Shown here piece after piece: positions 1-8,431 of a stretch of DNA of 64,000 bases (positions are counted from its first letter, which is position 1; each line of letters starts with the position of its first letter). Made by a program: the position numbers and the translations under genes. The DNA comes from Gammaproteobacteria bacterium (GTDB lineage Bacteria; Pseudomonadota; Gammaproteobacteria; Pseudomonadales; Cellvibrionaceae): contig JAGKWO010000008.1 of the NCBI GenBank assembly GCA_021151835.1, forward strand, positions 124,001 to 188,000, given 5' to 3'. The notes beneath the pieces are model-generated. The model had not been told where the DNA came from, made no database searches, and saw only the letters and a list, made by a program, of their open reading frames with translations.

Positions 1-170
1 ACCTTGTGTACGCCTGCTTGCTCCATAATCGCTTTAACGTACATGGGTTTAAGGTTGGCTGGCGTTTCGGGCCAATTCTCCAGGTTAAACGCACTGCCTT
101 GCGCCAATACTGTTAGCGGCATTAAAAAACAAAACAGGGACAATAGTTTTACTAAAGAACGCTGAAACAT
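1..170 (-). CDS. N-terminus of a secreted protein (cut by window edge)
   Basis: This is the first 56 codons of a minus-strand gene that runs off the left edge. It begins with ATG at 170. The translated start (MFQRSLVKLLSL...) is a typical signal peptide: a basic N-terminus, a hydrophobic stretch and a probable cleavage after LAQG. The mature part visible (FNLENWPETPANLKPMYVK...) is not one I recognise. It is divergent from the cold-shock gene, with about 290 bp between them. Export is likely; function cannot be assigned from this fragment. Confidence 0.6.
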   Translation of the reverse strand, partial: MFQRSLVKLLSLFCFLMPLTVLAQGSAFNLENWPETPANLKPMYVKAIMEQAGVHK

Positions 171-285
171 AGACAACAAACTCTATTGGTTTTGGAATTG
201 TGAAGGGATTGGCAGAAGGTTGTCGCCATTATAACCATTTGGCTGGATAATCGAGCGCCAACCCCTGTTTTACGCGAACTAGTCA

Positions 286-313
286 TTGACTTTGATGGTG
301 GCAAGTGTACACT
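286..313 (+). promoter_or_regulatory. Candidate sigma-70 promoter of the cold-shock gene
   Basis: TTGACT (286-291) and TACACT (308-313) are separated by 16 bp. Initiation near 320 would give a 5' UTR of about 140 nt before the start at 463, similar to the long structured leaders of E. coli cspA-type genes. I did not find a clear cold-box sequence. Confidence 0.45.
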
Positions 314-462
314 GCTCTTCGCTTGAAAGAATGATTAATATTTATGCACATCATCGAAGTTCCAAAGTACCTCGTCCTGTTTCATAAGTAATTCCCTCAT
401 TTTCAGCACAAACTGCCCGCTCGCGGGTTTCAATTACTTCTGTTTTAAATAGGATGATCAAC

Positions 463-672
463 ATGTCCAAGACTGTTACCGGTACTGTTAAGTGGTTCAA
501 CGAAGCTAAAGGTTTTGGTTTTATCGCTCAAGAATCTGGCCCAGATGTATTCGCACACTTCAGTGCTATCGCTGGTACCGGCTTCAAAACTCTGGCTGAA
601 GGCCAAAAAGTGAGCTTCACTGTGACCCAAGGCCAAAAAGGCCCACAAGCTGAAAACATCACTGCTATCTAA
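463..672 (+). CDS. Cold-shock protein, CspA family
   Basis: A 69-residue single cold-shock domain, the usual length. It is a cytoplasmic five-stranded OB-fold protein that binds single-stranded RNA/DNA and melts RNA secondary structure. RNP1 (KGFGFI) and RNP2 (VFAHF, usually VFVHF) are both present, as is the N-terminal GTVKWFN motif. I chose ATG 463 over ATG 454 because the AGGA at 451-454 is correctly spaced only for 463. The gene is monocistronic, with a strong terminator just after it. The paralogue (cspA/C/D/E-like) cannot be decided from sequence alone, and cold induction is not proven. Confidence 0.93.
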   Translation: MSKTVTGTVKWFNEAKGFGFIAQESGPDVFAHFSAIAGTGFKTLAEGQKVSFTVTQGQKGPQAENITAI

Positions 673-696
673 TTTCTGCGGAAATTAATCCATAGC

Positions 697-728
697 AAAA
701 AGGCGAGACTAACCTCTCGCCTTTTTTA
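697..728 (+). terminator. Rho-independent terminator of the cold-shock gene
   Basis: A GC-rich stem (AAGGCGAGA / TCTCGCCTT) with a short loop, followed by a T-run. It lies about 25 bp past the stop codon. Confidence 0.85.
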
Positions 729-862
729 TTGCCTGCGATCCGGTGTTTCAAGGCACAAACCTTGATACGCACTGACAAAGGTCATCAATTATCGTTGCGC
801 TATTGTTTTTATCCAGTGCTCGCCCAATCTTTCTGAATCTGCTGTGTATTTCAGGAAGTGTT

Positions 863-2623
863 ATGACCCCTCCACTCTCGCGCCGCCAGATCCTGTTTGA
901 TTTAATTCGCCCTTACCGGGCACGGATAGGTTTTGCGCTATTGGCCCTGGTAGTTGCTGCTGCATCGGTTTTGTTAATCGGACAGGGCTTAAAGCAGGTT
1001 ATTGATAAAGGATTTGTAGCAGGCAGCCCCGAGCTGTTGAATTACGCCTTGCTGGGATTGCTCGTGGTGATCCTGGTGATGTCGCTTGCAACCTACGCCC
1101 GTTTTTACCTGGTGTCCTGGTTGGGGGAGCGTATCACTGCCGATCTGCGCCGCCGCGTGTTTTCGCATTTGCTCACACTCTCGCCTGCATTTTTCGAACA
1201 GAATCGCACGGGCGATGTGCTATCGCGTTTAACCAACGATACCACGCAATTGGAGACGGTGATCGGCTCCAGCGTCTCAATGGCGTTACGCAATGCGTTG
1301 CTGTTACTGGGTGGTTTGGTGATGCTGGCGATTACCAGTTTGAAACTGACGCTACTCGTCATGCTGGCGATTCCGTTTGTACTGGTGCCGATTATTGCGT
1401 TTGGTCGCCGTGTGCGTCGCCTTGCGCGGGCGAGCCAGGACTCGGTGGCGAATGTTGGCGCTTACACCGATGAGGTTATCCACGAAATCCGCACGGTGCA
1501 GGCCTATGGCCACGAAGCGGCGTCTGCGCGTGAATTTAACCAGCGTGTTGAATCCACTTTTGCAACGGGAATCCAGCGGGTACGCCAGCGTGCATTGTTG
1601 GTTGCGGCAGTTATTACCCTGGTATTCAGTGCAGTGGCTTTGATTTTATGGGTCGGCGGCCACGATGTATTGAGTGGTGAAATTACGGGTGGGGAATTAT
1701 CCGCTTTTATTTTTTACGCCGTCATTGTTGCCAGTGCGATGGGTACGATTTCGGAAGTGATTGGCGATGTCCAGCGCGCAGCGGGTGCTACCGAGCGATT
1801 GGTGGAATTATTGGTAACGCCCTCGGGCTTACCCCAGGTCGACCACCCGACAGCATTACCCTCGCCGGCAGTGGGAGCATTGAGTATGCACGATATTGTG
1901 TTTGCCTATCCCGCGCGCCCGGATACACCGGTATTTGAACAATTTAATTTGCACATTAATGCCGGTGAAAAAGTCGCTTTGGTCGGTCCATCGGGCGCTG
2001 GTAAAACCACGGTGTTCCAGTTGTTGCAGCGATTTTATGATCCACAAGCCGGTGAAATTTTGGTGGATGGGGTGAATATTCGTGAGGCAGATATTCACGC
2101 GTTGCGTGAGCGCATCGCGCTGGTGCCGCAAGACCCGGTGATCTTTGCGGCAAGTTTGCGTGACAACGTGCGTTACGCGCGCCCTGATGCAACGGATGCC
2201 GATGTATTAGCGGCGTGCGATGCCGCTTTTGCTACCGAATTTATAGAAAAGTTACCGGAGGGGTTGGATACATTTTTAGGCGAACGCGGCGTACGCTTGT
2301 CCGGTGGGCAAAAGCAGCGCATCGCAATCGCCCGCGCCATTCTGGCGGATCGCCCGATTTTATTATTGGATGAAGCTACCAGTGCGCTGGATTCCAACAG
2401 CGAACAAATTGTGCAGCAGGCATTGGAGCGTTTAATGCAAAATCGCACCACGATTATGATTGCGCATCGCCTGTCAACGGTGATTAATGCTGATCGAATC
2501 CTGGTGTTACAACAGGGCAAAATTGTAGCGAGCGGTACGCATCAACAATTGATGGCCAGTAGTGAGTTATATCAGCAACTTGCACGCTTGCAATTGCAAT
2601 CCGCATCGCTTCAGGAAATATAA
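863..2623 (+). CDS. ABC exporter, MsbA/LmrA-like half-transporter
   Basis: A 586-residue half-transporter that should dimerise in the inner membrane and export a hydrophobic substrate using ATP. The N-terminal ~310 residues are a six-helix ABC transmembrane type-1 domain. The C-terminal domain has Walker A (GPSGAGKT, about residue 375), the signature LSGGQKQR (about 479), Walker B (ILLLDEAT) and the H-loop (IAHRLST). I chose ATG 863, with AGGA eight bases upstream, over the earlier in-frame ATG at 803, which has no ribosome-binding site. Homologues include MsbA (lipid A flippase) and drug exporters, but the context does not say which substrate is used. Its 3' end overlaps the convergent DUF2214 gene by 13 bp. 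Confidence 0.9.
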   Translation: MTPPLSRRQILFDLIRPYRARIGFALLALVVAAASVLLIGQGLKQVIDKGFVAGSPELLNYALLGLLVVILVMSLATYARFYLVSWLGERITADLRRRVFSHLLTLSPAFFEQNRTGDVLSRLTNDTTQLETVIGSSVSMALRNALLLLGGLVMLAITSLKLTLLVMLAIPFVLVPIIAFGRRVRRLARASQDSVANVGAYTDEVIHEIRTVQAYGHEAASAREFNQRVESTFATGIQRVRQRALLVAAVITLVFSAVALILWVGGHDVLSGEITGGELSAFIFYAVIVASAMGTISEVIGDVQRAAGATERLVELLVTPSGLPQVDHPTALPSPAVGALSMHDIVFAYPARPDTPVFEQFNLHINAGEKVALVGPSGAGKTTVFQLLQRFYDPQAGEILVDGVNIREADIHALRERIALVPQDPVIFAASLRDNVRYARPDATDADVLAACDAAFATEFIEKLPEGLDTFLGERGVRLSGGQKQRIAIARAILADRPILLLDEATSALDSNSEQIVQQALERLMQNRTTIMIAHRLSTVINADRILVLQQGKIVASGTHQQLMASSELYQQLARLQLQSASLQEI

Positions 2624-3063
2624 CCGACGCCCTTCGCTGCCATGGCTGCGCCGAGCAATATGCCGGTGATGCAAATCAATTCCAGCGTGATCAGCCGTTG
2701 CAAAAGGCGCAAGGTTTTTTCGCTGGTCACGGGTGATTGCTGTTGTTTCAACCATTGTTGCCAGCGCTGGAATGTCACCGTAGGGTAAATCGATAAAATA
2801 CCGACCAATGCAAACAGTATCAGTTTGGTGATAAACGGTAGGCTATGAAAATAATATGGGGTTCCCTTTTCGAAATAAAATAGCCGCAATCCGCCGATAA
2901 TTAATAACAGCATGGCGCTGATGCCATAAATCCGGTCGGTATTTATTAATGACCGGGCGCGCTCTACTGTGATGGGTTTGCGAATCAGTAGCCATTCGTA
3001 AACCAGTGTGGTGACCAGGATGAATGCGATCAGATGATGCAGGAACGCCATAAACCAGTTCAT
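2611..3063 (-). CDS. DUF2214 family inner-membrane protein
   Basis: A 150-residue protein with four predicted membrane helices. The pattern fits the DUF2214 family: an N-terminal helix with paired histidines (HHLIAF), a D-x-x-Y-G-I motif, the FYFEKGTPYYF segment and SIYPTVTFQRW. The family has no established biochemical function. It lies just upstream of, and in the opposite order to, the LuxR-type regulator on the same strand (gap about 46 bp), so it may be read from the sensor-kinase operon. It overlaps the end of the ABC exporter tail-to-tail. Confidence 0.8.
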   Translation of the reverse strand: MNWFMAFLHHLIAFILVTTLVYEWLLIRKPITVERARSLINTDRIYGISAMLLLIIGGLRLFYFEKGTPYYFHSLPFITKLILFALVGILSIYPTVTFQRWQQWLKQQQSPVTSEKTLRLLQRLITLELICITGILLGAAMAAKGVGYIS

Positions 3064-3109
3064 AATATTGCTCCTTTTTCGACGTCATTCTGCACGACTT
3101 GTGCAGCAG

Positions 3110-3721
3110 CTAAATAACCCCATCATTGATCGCTTTGAGTACGGCTTGTGTGCGATCACGACAATCAAGTTTGGCGAGAATATTGGACACATGGTTGCGC
3201 ACCGTACCCTCGGCGAGAAAAATTGCGCGTGCGATTTCTTTATTGGAAAAACCACCGACAAGCAAACGCAAAATCTGTTGTTCGCGATCCGATAATTCAA
3301 TCGCCGATTTGCGTTGCTGATAGTCTTGCAACATATCGGCTTCCGCCAGGAACGTAGAGCCATCTGCAATGGTTTCAAGGCTGCTGACTAATTTTTCCAG
3401 CGAAACGTCTTTTAATAAAAAACCATTGGCGCCTGCTTTCAGGCTTTGGCTGAACAATTCGGCATCGTCGAAAGTGGTCAACATCAATACCGGTGTATGA
3501 TTGTTATTGCTGCGCAAATTTTTCACCAGGCTAATACCATCCATTACTGGCATACGTATATCCGCCAATACAGCATTTACCGGTTGCTGCGCGAGCAATG
3601 CCAGCGCTTCTTCGCCGTGGCGTGCTTCCCACACCACCCGTGCTTTACCGGAAATTGCCAGTAACCCGGCAATGCCTTGACGCACTAATTGCTGATCGTC
3701 TACCAAACCTATATCAAGCAT
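3110..3721 (-). CDS. NarL/FixJ-type response regulator
   Basis: A 203-residue cytoplasmic regulator. An N-terminal receiver domain carries an acidic pair (VDDQQ), the phospho-acceptor Asp in VLADIRMP and the conserved Lys in LLKDVS. A C-terminal LuxR/GerE helix-turn-helix follows (LSDREQQILRLLVGGFSNKEIA). Its start overlaps the end of the upstream histidine kinase by 8 bp, so the two are translationally coupled and should form one two-component system. Targets are not visible. The divergent DUF2141 gene beyond the kinase, and DUF2214 downstream, are natural candidates (inference). Confidence 0.9.
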   Translation of the reverse strand: MLDIGLVDDQQLVRQGIAGLLAISGKARVVWEARHGEEALALLAQQPVNAVLADIRMPVMDGISLVKNLRSNNNHTPVLMLTTFDDAELFSQSLKAGANGFLLKDVSLEKLVSSLETIADGSTFLAEADMLQDYQQRKSAIELSDREQQILRLLVGGFSNKEIARAIFLAEGTVRNHVSNILAKLDCRDRTQAVLKAINDGVI

Positions 3722-4823
3722 TATTTAACTCCAGGGTGATGGACAAACGGCAGCCGGTTTCTTGCGGGATCAATTCAGCACGCCCGTTAAATTGGGCCAG
3801 GCGCTCTTGCATTCCGGTTAAACCATTACCGGGTTTGAAAGAAGTAGAACAACCAAGGCCATTGTCATCAATAGCAATACGGATTTGATTTTTGTCCTGT
3901 TGCAAATTCAATTGGATATTTTTTGCATTGCCGTGACGTAATGCATTACTGATACCTTCCTGAATACAAAGTAATAGCTGTTCAGCAATATGGGCCGATT
4001 CCAAGTGCAAGTTGCCGTGAATGTCCACAGTGAGCTCTGGCAAGCGGGTGGCGAGTGTATACACCGCCTGGCGAATATCTACAGTAATTGCTGTGCGTTG
4101 ATCGCGCACCACCGCGCGAATATTTTCAAGTAATTGTTTTGCCAATTGCTTGGTTTCAACAACCGATGGCTGCAAAGCATGATCTACTTTGTGCTGTAGA
4201 ATTTCCAATTGCAAATTGAGTGCCGTGAGTTGGTGGCCGAGGATATCGTGCAGGTCGCGTGCGATACGCAAGCGCTCTTCCTGTTTGCTGGATTGCGCCA
4301 AAATTATACGGGTCGCCAGTAGTTGTTGATTAACCTGCTCCAATTCTTCACGCGCTTGTCGCTCACTAACGCGTGCAAACGCGGTGCCGAGCGCAAAAAA
4401 CTGAAATCCGAGAAAAGTGAGCGCCAGTACGAAATGATTTTGGATTTTCCAGAACATAAAACTAATTGAATAAAAAACCAGGTTGCTAAAAAGCACCAGT
4501 AAAATTGCATGCTTCCGTGAAAAATAATCGGCTAGCTGTGCGGCCCAGACGACTAATAAAATCGGTGCGAGGTCGCTCGGATGGATCAGCAATAACAACA
4601 GTGCAATTACTAATTGCACATGCAAAAAAATACGATGGCGGCGATAGTATTGGCGATTACCCAGCTGATAAACCACTGCCGCAAATAGCACCAGAAAAAA
4701 TACATAGCCGATCACACCGACGATGGCATAAGGTGTTCCTGATAAATGTTGGAATTCAATATAGGCCACTGCGCTCCAGGTGATAATGCCAGCCAGGATC
4801 GGTAAGTGTTTGTCATTGTTCAT
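3714..4823 (-). CDS. Membrane sensor histidine kinase, HisKA_3 (NarX/DesK-like)
   Basis: A 369-residue protein. About five to six hydrophobic helices fill residues 8-155, followed by a coiled-coil linker (SERQAREELEQVNQQ), a HisKA_3 dimerisation domain with phospho-acceptor His192 in RDLHDILGH, and a HATPase_c domain with an N-box-like segment (EGISNALRHGNA) and a G-box (DNGLGC, GNGLTGMQERL). There is no separate periplasmic sensor domain, so a stimulus is probably sensed in or at the membrane, as in DesK-type kinases (inference). It is partnered with the overlapping response regulator. Confidence 0.88.
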   Translation of the reverse strand: MNNDKHLPILAGIITWSAVAYIEFQHLSGTPYAIVGVIGYVFFLVLFAAVVYQLGNRQYYRRHRIFLHVQLVIALLLLLIHPSDLAPILLVVWAAQLADYFSRKHAILLVLFSNLVFYSISFMFWKIQNHFVLALTFLGFQFFALGTAFARVSERQAREELEQVNQQLLATRIILAQSSKQEERLRIARDLHDILGHQLTALNLQLEILQHKVDHALQPSVVETKQLAKQLLENIRAVVRDQRTAITVDIRQAVYTLATRLPELTVDIHGNLHLESAHIAEQLLLCIQEGISNALRHGNAKNIQLNLQQDKNQIRIAIDDNGLGCSTSFKPGNGLTGMQERLAQFNGRAELIPQETGCRLSITLELNNA

Positions 4824-5006
4824 GCGCTAGCCCCGAAATAAGTGCGTCTATCTTACTGGCAAAACCCCGTTGGTAAATACAGGACATTTGTCATCGCGGG
4901 TTGGTGAGCCTTGTCACCCCGATTTACTGAGTAATGACACCTGTGCAACCCGCTACAGCCCATTATCCTGTCGTTGTGTTTAACTAAATTAAATAAGGAG
5001 TTTGCA

Positions 5007-5423
5007 ATGAAAACAGTAATGGCAGTTGTGGGGATGGGATTGATTGTCGCAGGTGGTCCGGCGTTAGCTCATGAATTGACGCTCAAGGTCGACAACGTAA
5101 AAAACCTGAATGGCAATCTGTTGGTGGCGGTTTACGACCAGGCGCCGCATTACAACAGTAATAACCAATCGGTCATCGTCCGGAAAATCAAAGTGACCGA
5201 GGGGCCGATTCTGGTTGCGTTAGGTGATGTTGCAACCGGGCACTATGCGGTGAAATTATTCCAGGATGAAAATGATAATGGCATCATCGATATAAATCCT
5301 GCCGGCATTCCCGCAGAACCTTACGGGTTTTCCAATAATGGCGGCAATTACGGGCAGCCATCGTTCAATGAGGCTAAAGTGCTGGTTGATAAAGCAACTG
5401 AAATTGAAATCCATTTGAAGTAA
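5007..5423 (+). CDS. Secreted DUF2141 protein
   Basis: A 138-residue protein with a signal peptide (cleavage near GPALAHE) and a DUF2141 domain of about 110 residues. Typical landmarks are the opening LNGNLLVAVYD, the GHYAVKLFQDENDNG segment and EPYGFSNN. The DENDNG run looks like a calcium-binding loop. The family is periplasmic or extracellular with no firm function. ATG 5007 is preceded by AAGGAG; the earlier in-frame codon at 4974 lacks this. It is divergent from the two-component kinase gene, with about 180 bp between them, so coregulation is possible. Confidence 0.82.
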   Translation: MKTVMAVVGMGLIVAGGPALAHELTLKVDNVKNLNGNLLVAVYDQAPHYNSNNQSVIVRKIKVTEGPILVALGDVATGHYAVKLFQDENDNGIIDINPAGIPAEPYGFSNNGGNYGQPSFNEAKVLVDKATEIEIHLK

Positions 5424-5431
5424 TGATCAAT

Positions 5432-5469
5432 AAAAAACGGCGATCCTTGTGGGATCGCCGTTTTTTTTT
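5432..5469 (+). terminator. Rho-independent terminator after the DUF2141 gene
   Basis: A perfect stem (ACGGCGATCC / GGGATCGCCGT) with a TTGT loop, an A-run before it and nine T's after it. It could act on both strands and also bound the convergent LPMO gene. Confidence 0.85.
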
Positions 5470-5517
5470 ACTCCGGATTAACTTGCAGGAAATTCCGGCG
5501 TAATTTTTACCCGACTC

Positions 5518-6696
5518 TTAGTTACAGCTGCGAACCAGGTTCCATGCATTTGCCCACGCCCAACCGGTGCCTGGAGCGTATGGGCCGCCAACAGTACACC
5601 AGCCGGAAACAGTACATTGATACTCGTTACCAACGTTAACTACTTTAGCGCCGTTAGCGTAAGAAGCACCGTTTACGTAAGCAGGAGAAGTACAGTTACC
5701 AGTTGATACTGATGAAGCAACGCTTGATGAAACAGCAACGCTTGAGCTGGATTTGCTGGAAGAGCTCACTACAGCGCTGGAAGCAACTGAAGAAGACGTT
5801 GGCGTGCCAGTACATGCACCCAGATCCAACCAGTAGCTGTATTGGCCAGAGTTGGTGGTTGGGTCATTGCCCTGGGTCCAGTAGTTAGCCTGGTAACGCT
5901 TGTTGTTGTGCTTCACTTGTTGTGGGTTGGTGTAAGCAGTAGTTGCATTCCACGCTGGCAAGCTTGCACAGGTGTCGTTAGACACGCTGCTGGATACAAC
6001 CGAGCTTGCTACTGAAGAAGCAACAGAAGACGAGCTCTTCACTGATGAGCTGCTAGCTACTGAAGAAGTAGTGCCGCCACCGAAGTCTACGTCCACGCAC
6101 TGATAGAAACCTTCAGCCGCATCGCGCTCCCAGTCACGTTGCCAGATGCTGTACACGATGTGACGACCGGTACGTTGTGGCAGGTTTACTACGTGGTTGG
6201 AAACTGCTTCCTGATCCGCTTTACCTGAATCGTGGATCAATTCCAGATCGCTCCAGCGCAGTGGTTGGCTGTGGTTGTAACCTTGCTTGGTGATGTAGTA
6301 ACGGAAGTACCAGGTTTTGTGCGCAGCGGTGTTGGTCCAGGTAAAGGTACGTGGGCCAGGGGTTACGCTGGTAGCAGGCCAATCGGTACGCGCCAGGTCC
6401 ATACCAAACAGGTTGGAACGGTTAGCAGAGCAAAGGCGACCATCCGGAATAAAGAACTCGTGGTTGTCTTTTACACCACCAACAGCAACTTCCTGTGGCG
6501 TGTACAGACCGCCGTTGCCTGCTGCTTTAGCAGCGATACACGCCGGGTGGGTCGGGTTCTCAATGCCATTTTCAGCACATTGGATGTAACGTGATTTTGG
6601 AGAAGATATATATCCGTGGGCAAATGCCTGGCCAGCAGCCAGCAAAGAGCCCAGTACTACAGCGGAAATACCGCATTTCATTATTGTCTTTTTCAC
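5518..6696 (-). CDS. Lytic polysaccharide monooxygenase, AA10-CBM5-CBM73
   Basis: A secreted copper enzyme that oxidatively cleaves crystalline polysaccharide, most likely chitin. The signal peptide ends at AFA, so the mature N-terminus is His (HGYISSP), as required for the copper histidine brace. The second brace His is in NTAAHKTWYF, and the axial Phe is in VDVDF. After the roughly 185-residue AA10 domain comes a Ser/Val-rich linker, a CBM5-like module (WNATTAY...YWTQGNDP), a second Ser-rich linker and a Cys-rich CBM73-like module (GNEYQCTVSGWC). The same order is known for Cellvibrio japonicus LPMO10A, which is chitin-active. I prefer GTG 6696, seven bases after AGGAG, to the TTG at 6702, which almost abuts it. 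Confidence 0.92.
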   Translation of the reverse strand: MKKTIMKCGISAVVLGSLLAAGQAFAHGYISSPKSRYIQCAENGIENPTHPACIAAKAAGNGGLYTPQEVAVGGVKDNHEFFIPDGRLCSANRSNLFGMDLARTDWPATSVTPGPRTFTWTNTAAHKTWYFRYYITKQGYNHSQPLRWSDLELIHDSGKADQEAVSNHVVNLPQRTGRHIVYSIWQRDWERDAAEGFYQCVDVDFGGGTTSSVASSSSVKSSSSVASSVASSVVSSSVSNDTCASLPAWNATTAYTNPQQVKHNNKRYQANYWTQGNDPTTNSGQYSYWLDLGACTGTPTSSSVASSAVVSSSSKSSSSVAVSSSVASSVSTGNCTSPAYVNGASYANGAKVVNVGNEYQCTVSGWCTVGGPYAPGTGWAWANAWNLVRSCN

Positions 6697-6825
6697 TCTC
6701 AATCTCCTGGGTAATTTAGATTGGTCATATACCAGTGCGAACCTTGGGGTTATCGCTTGTTATTAACTCATGCACGTCATCCTGATTTTGGCGTCAGGTT
6801 CATTGCATGGGAGTTGAGTCTAAAA

Positions 6826-6839
6826 TGACAACGTTGTTT
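6826..6839. promoter_or_regulatory. Candidate operator 1 upstream of the LPMO gene
   Basis: TGACAACGTTGTTT contains the perfect 10-bp palindrome ACAACGTTGT and matches 12 of 14 positions of the ideal palindrome TGACAACGTTGTCA. It lies about 130 bp before the LPMO start. A second copy is at 6958-6971. CG-centred palindromes like this are typical of LacI-family operators. Confidence 0.5.
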
Positions 6840-6957
6840 TGGCGAGTCCGACTTTGGTTTTTCGAGGTAGTAGTTTTGGAAATAAGTTCGAATTTGGGAA
6901 AAAATTCCGTTTACGGATTTAACGCAAGTTCGATTTTCAGACAAGTGGGGAGAAAAG

Positions 6958-6971
6958 TGACAAGGTTGTCA
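6958..6971. promoter_or_regulatory. Candidate operator 2 upstream of the LPMO gene
   Basis: TGACAAGGTTGTCA has perfect 6-bp arms around a GG centre and matches 13 of 14 positions of TGACAACGTTGTCA. Its centre is 132 bp from that of copy 1. It sits near the 3' end of phoR, far from any phoR promoter, so the LPMO gene is the likely target. Confidence 0.5.
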
Positions 6972-6995
6972 ATTGACGCCAGAGAGACGTCATGT

Positions 6996-8282
6996 TTATT
7001 TTTGCGGCAAAGGGAATACGCAAATAAACATGCTGCCTTTGCCCGGTTCGCTGGTGATCTGTAATTCGGCGTCATGACGCATGAGCACATGCTTCACAAT
7101 CGCCAAACCCAAACCGGTTCCGCCGGTGCTGCTATTGCGACTGGCATCCACACGGTAAAAACGTTCGGTCAAACGCGGGATATGCTGGGCCTCAATACCC
7201 GGCCCGTTGTCGCTCACGGAAAAATAAAAATGTTTTTGGTCCTGCCACAGCAACATGCTGATCTTGCCTTCGGGCGGTGTGTATTTAATGGCATTGGTGA
7301 CCAGGTTGGAAAACGCGCTGTGTAGTTCTTTTTCATTACCGGAAAGCAGCAACGGCTTGGTAGTGTTATTGCAAATCAGGGTGAGCTGCTGGCTTTTTTC
7401 GCTGCTCAATACATCCGCTTCGCTTTTAACGATAGCGAGCAATTGCTCAATATTAATCGGTTTATGGTTGTGTCCAGCCTCGGTAGTTTCGAGTTTGGAT
7501 AGCACCAGCAAGTCGTTAATCAACAGCGACATGCGCTTGGACTGCTGCGACATTTGCTGCAGGGGTTTATCCCAGCTGGGGGTCGTGTTGTTGTCGGCCA
7601 GGGTTTCCACATACCCGTTAATGACCGTGAGCGGTGTGCGCAATTCGTGCGAGACGTTGGCGATAAAGTCCTGGCGCATTTTTTCCAGGTTATGCAGTTG
7701 GGTGACATCGCGAATCACAATCAGGCGCTCGTTCTTGCCAAACAGGGTGATCTGGAATTGCAGGTGTTTGGAAGGAAAACGAGTTGAGGGCAACTCCAGC
7801 GGTTCTTCGTAATTGCCTTCTTCAAAATAGGCAACGAATTTCGGGTGGCGAATAAAGTTGATAACCGATTGGCCCTGGTCCTTGGTGCTGAGCGCAAGCA
7901 TCCGATGCGCCGCCGGATTCCAGAAGTCCAGGTGGCCGCGTGCGTCCAGGATGACCAGGCCGTCTTTTAAGGCGGAGCTGATTTCCTGGATGCGCTTGAT
8001 CACCGCTTGCAGGTTTTCTTTTTCCAGGCGCTGGTCGCGCTGCAATTGGTAAATATTGTCGAAAATCTGGCCCCAGATACCGCTGGCCTCGGGCGGATGT
8101 TCGCTCTCCTGGCGCACCAGCCATTGGTTAAGGCGGCGCATTTGCCAGAGCATCCAGATGATATAGCCGGCGCAACCGAGCAGCACCCACAGCGAATAGT
8201 GATCGCTAAAAAATCCAATCACACTGCAGATAACAAGGATCACCAGGATACGCTGGAGTTCGGTGCTGAAACCTTTTAACAA
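6996..8282 (-). CDS. phoR: Phosphate-regulon sensor histidine kinase PhoR
   Basis: A 428-residue inner-membrane kinase of the PhoBR system. Two close N-terminal membrane helices (residues about 12-45) are followed by a PAS domain (about 95-195), HisKA with the phospho-acceptor in NVSHELRTPLTV, and HATPase_c with the N-box (NLVTNAIKYTP), G1 (DNGPGI) and G2 (GTGLGLAIVKH). The order matches PhoR, and phoB lies directly upstream on the same strand. In the known pathway PhoR phosphorylates PhoB when periplasmic phosphate is low. A long inverted repeat occupies the phoB-phoR gap of about 150 bp, which is unusual for this operon. Confidence 0.93.
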   Translation of the reverse strand: MLKGFSTELQRILVILVICSVIGFFSDHYSLWVLLGCAGYIIWMLWQMRRLNQWLVRQESEHPPEASGIWGQIFDNIYQLQRDQRLEKENLQAVIKRIQEISSALKDGLVILDARGHLDFWNPAAHRMLALSTKDQGQSVINFIRHPKFVAYFEEGNYEEPLELPSTRFPSKHLQFQITLFGKNERLIVIRDVTQLHNLEKMRQDFIANVSHELRTPLTVINGYVETLADNNTTPSWDKPLQQMSQQSKRMSLLINDLLVLSKLETTEAGHNHKPINIEQLLAIVKSEADVLSSEKSQQLTLICNNTTKPLLLSGNEKELHSAFSNLVTNAIKYTPPEGKISMLLWQDQKHFYFSVSDNGPGIEAQHIPRLTERFYRVDASRNSSTGGTGLGLAIVKHVLMRHDAELQITSEPGKGSMFICVFPLPQK

Positions 8283-8312
8283 AAGCTAAACCTCATGGCA
8301 CAAAAGCGAGTA

Positions 8313-8414
8313 GCGGTAGCGGATAGTCTGGCAAGACCATCTGAGACAGGGATGTCGACGATGAGCCTCCATGGATGGATTTACGGCGTGTCTTGCCAGG
8401 CTATCCGCTACCGC
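8313..8414. repeat. Long inverted repeat between phoB and phoR
   Basis: Arms of 25 bp at 8313-8337 and 8390-8414 pair perfectly except for one G-U position, around a 52-bp centre that itself contains the palindrome TCCATGGA. The next outward positions still pair in part. The structure has no T-tract and looks like a dispersed palindromic element more than a terminator. Confidence 0.7.
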
Positions 8415-8431
8415 GACGGAATCAGGGGTGA

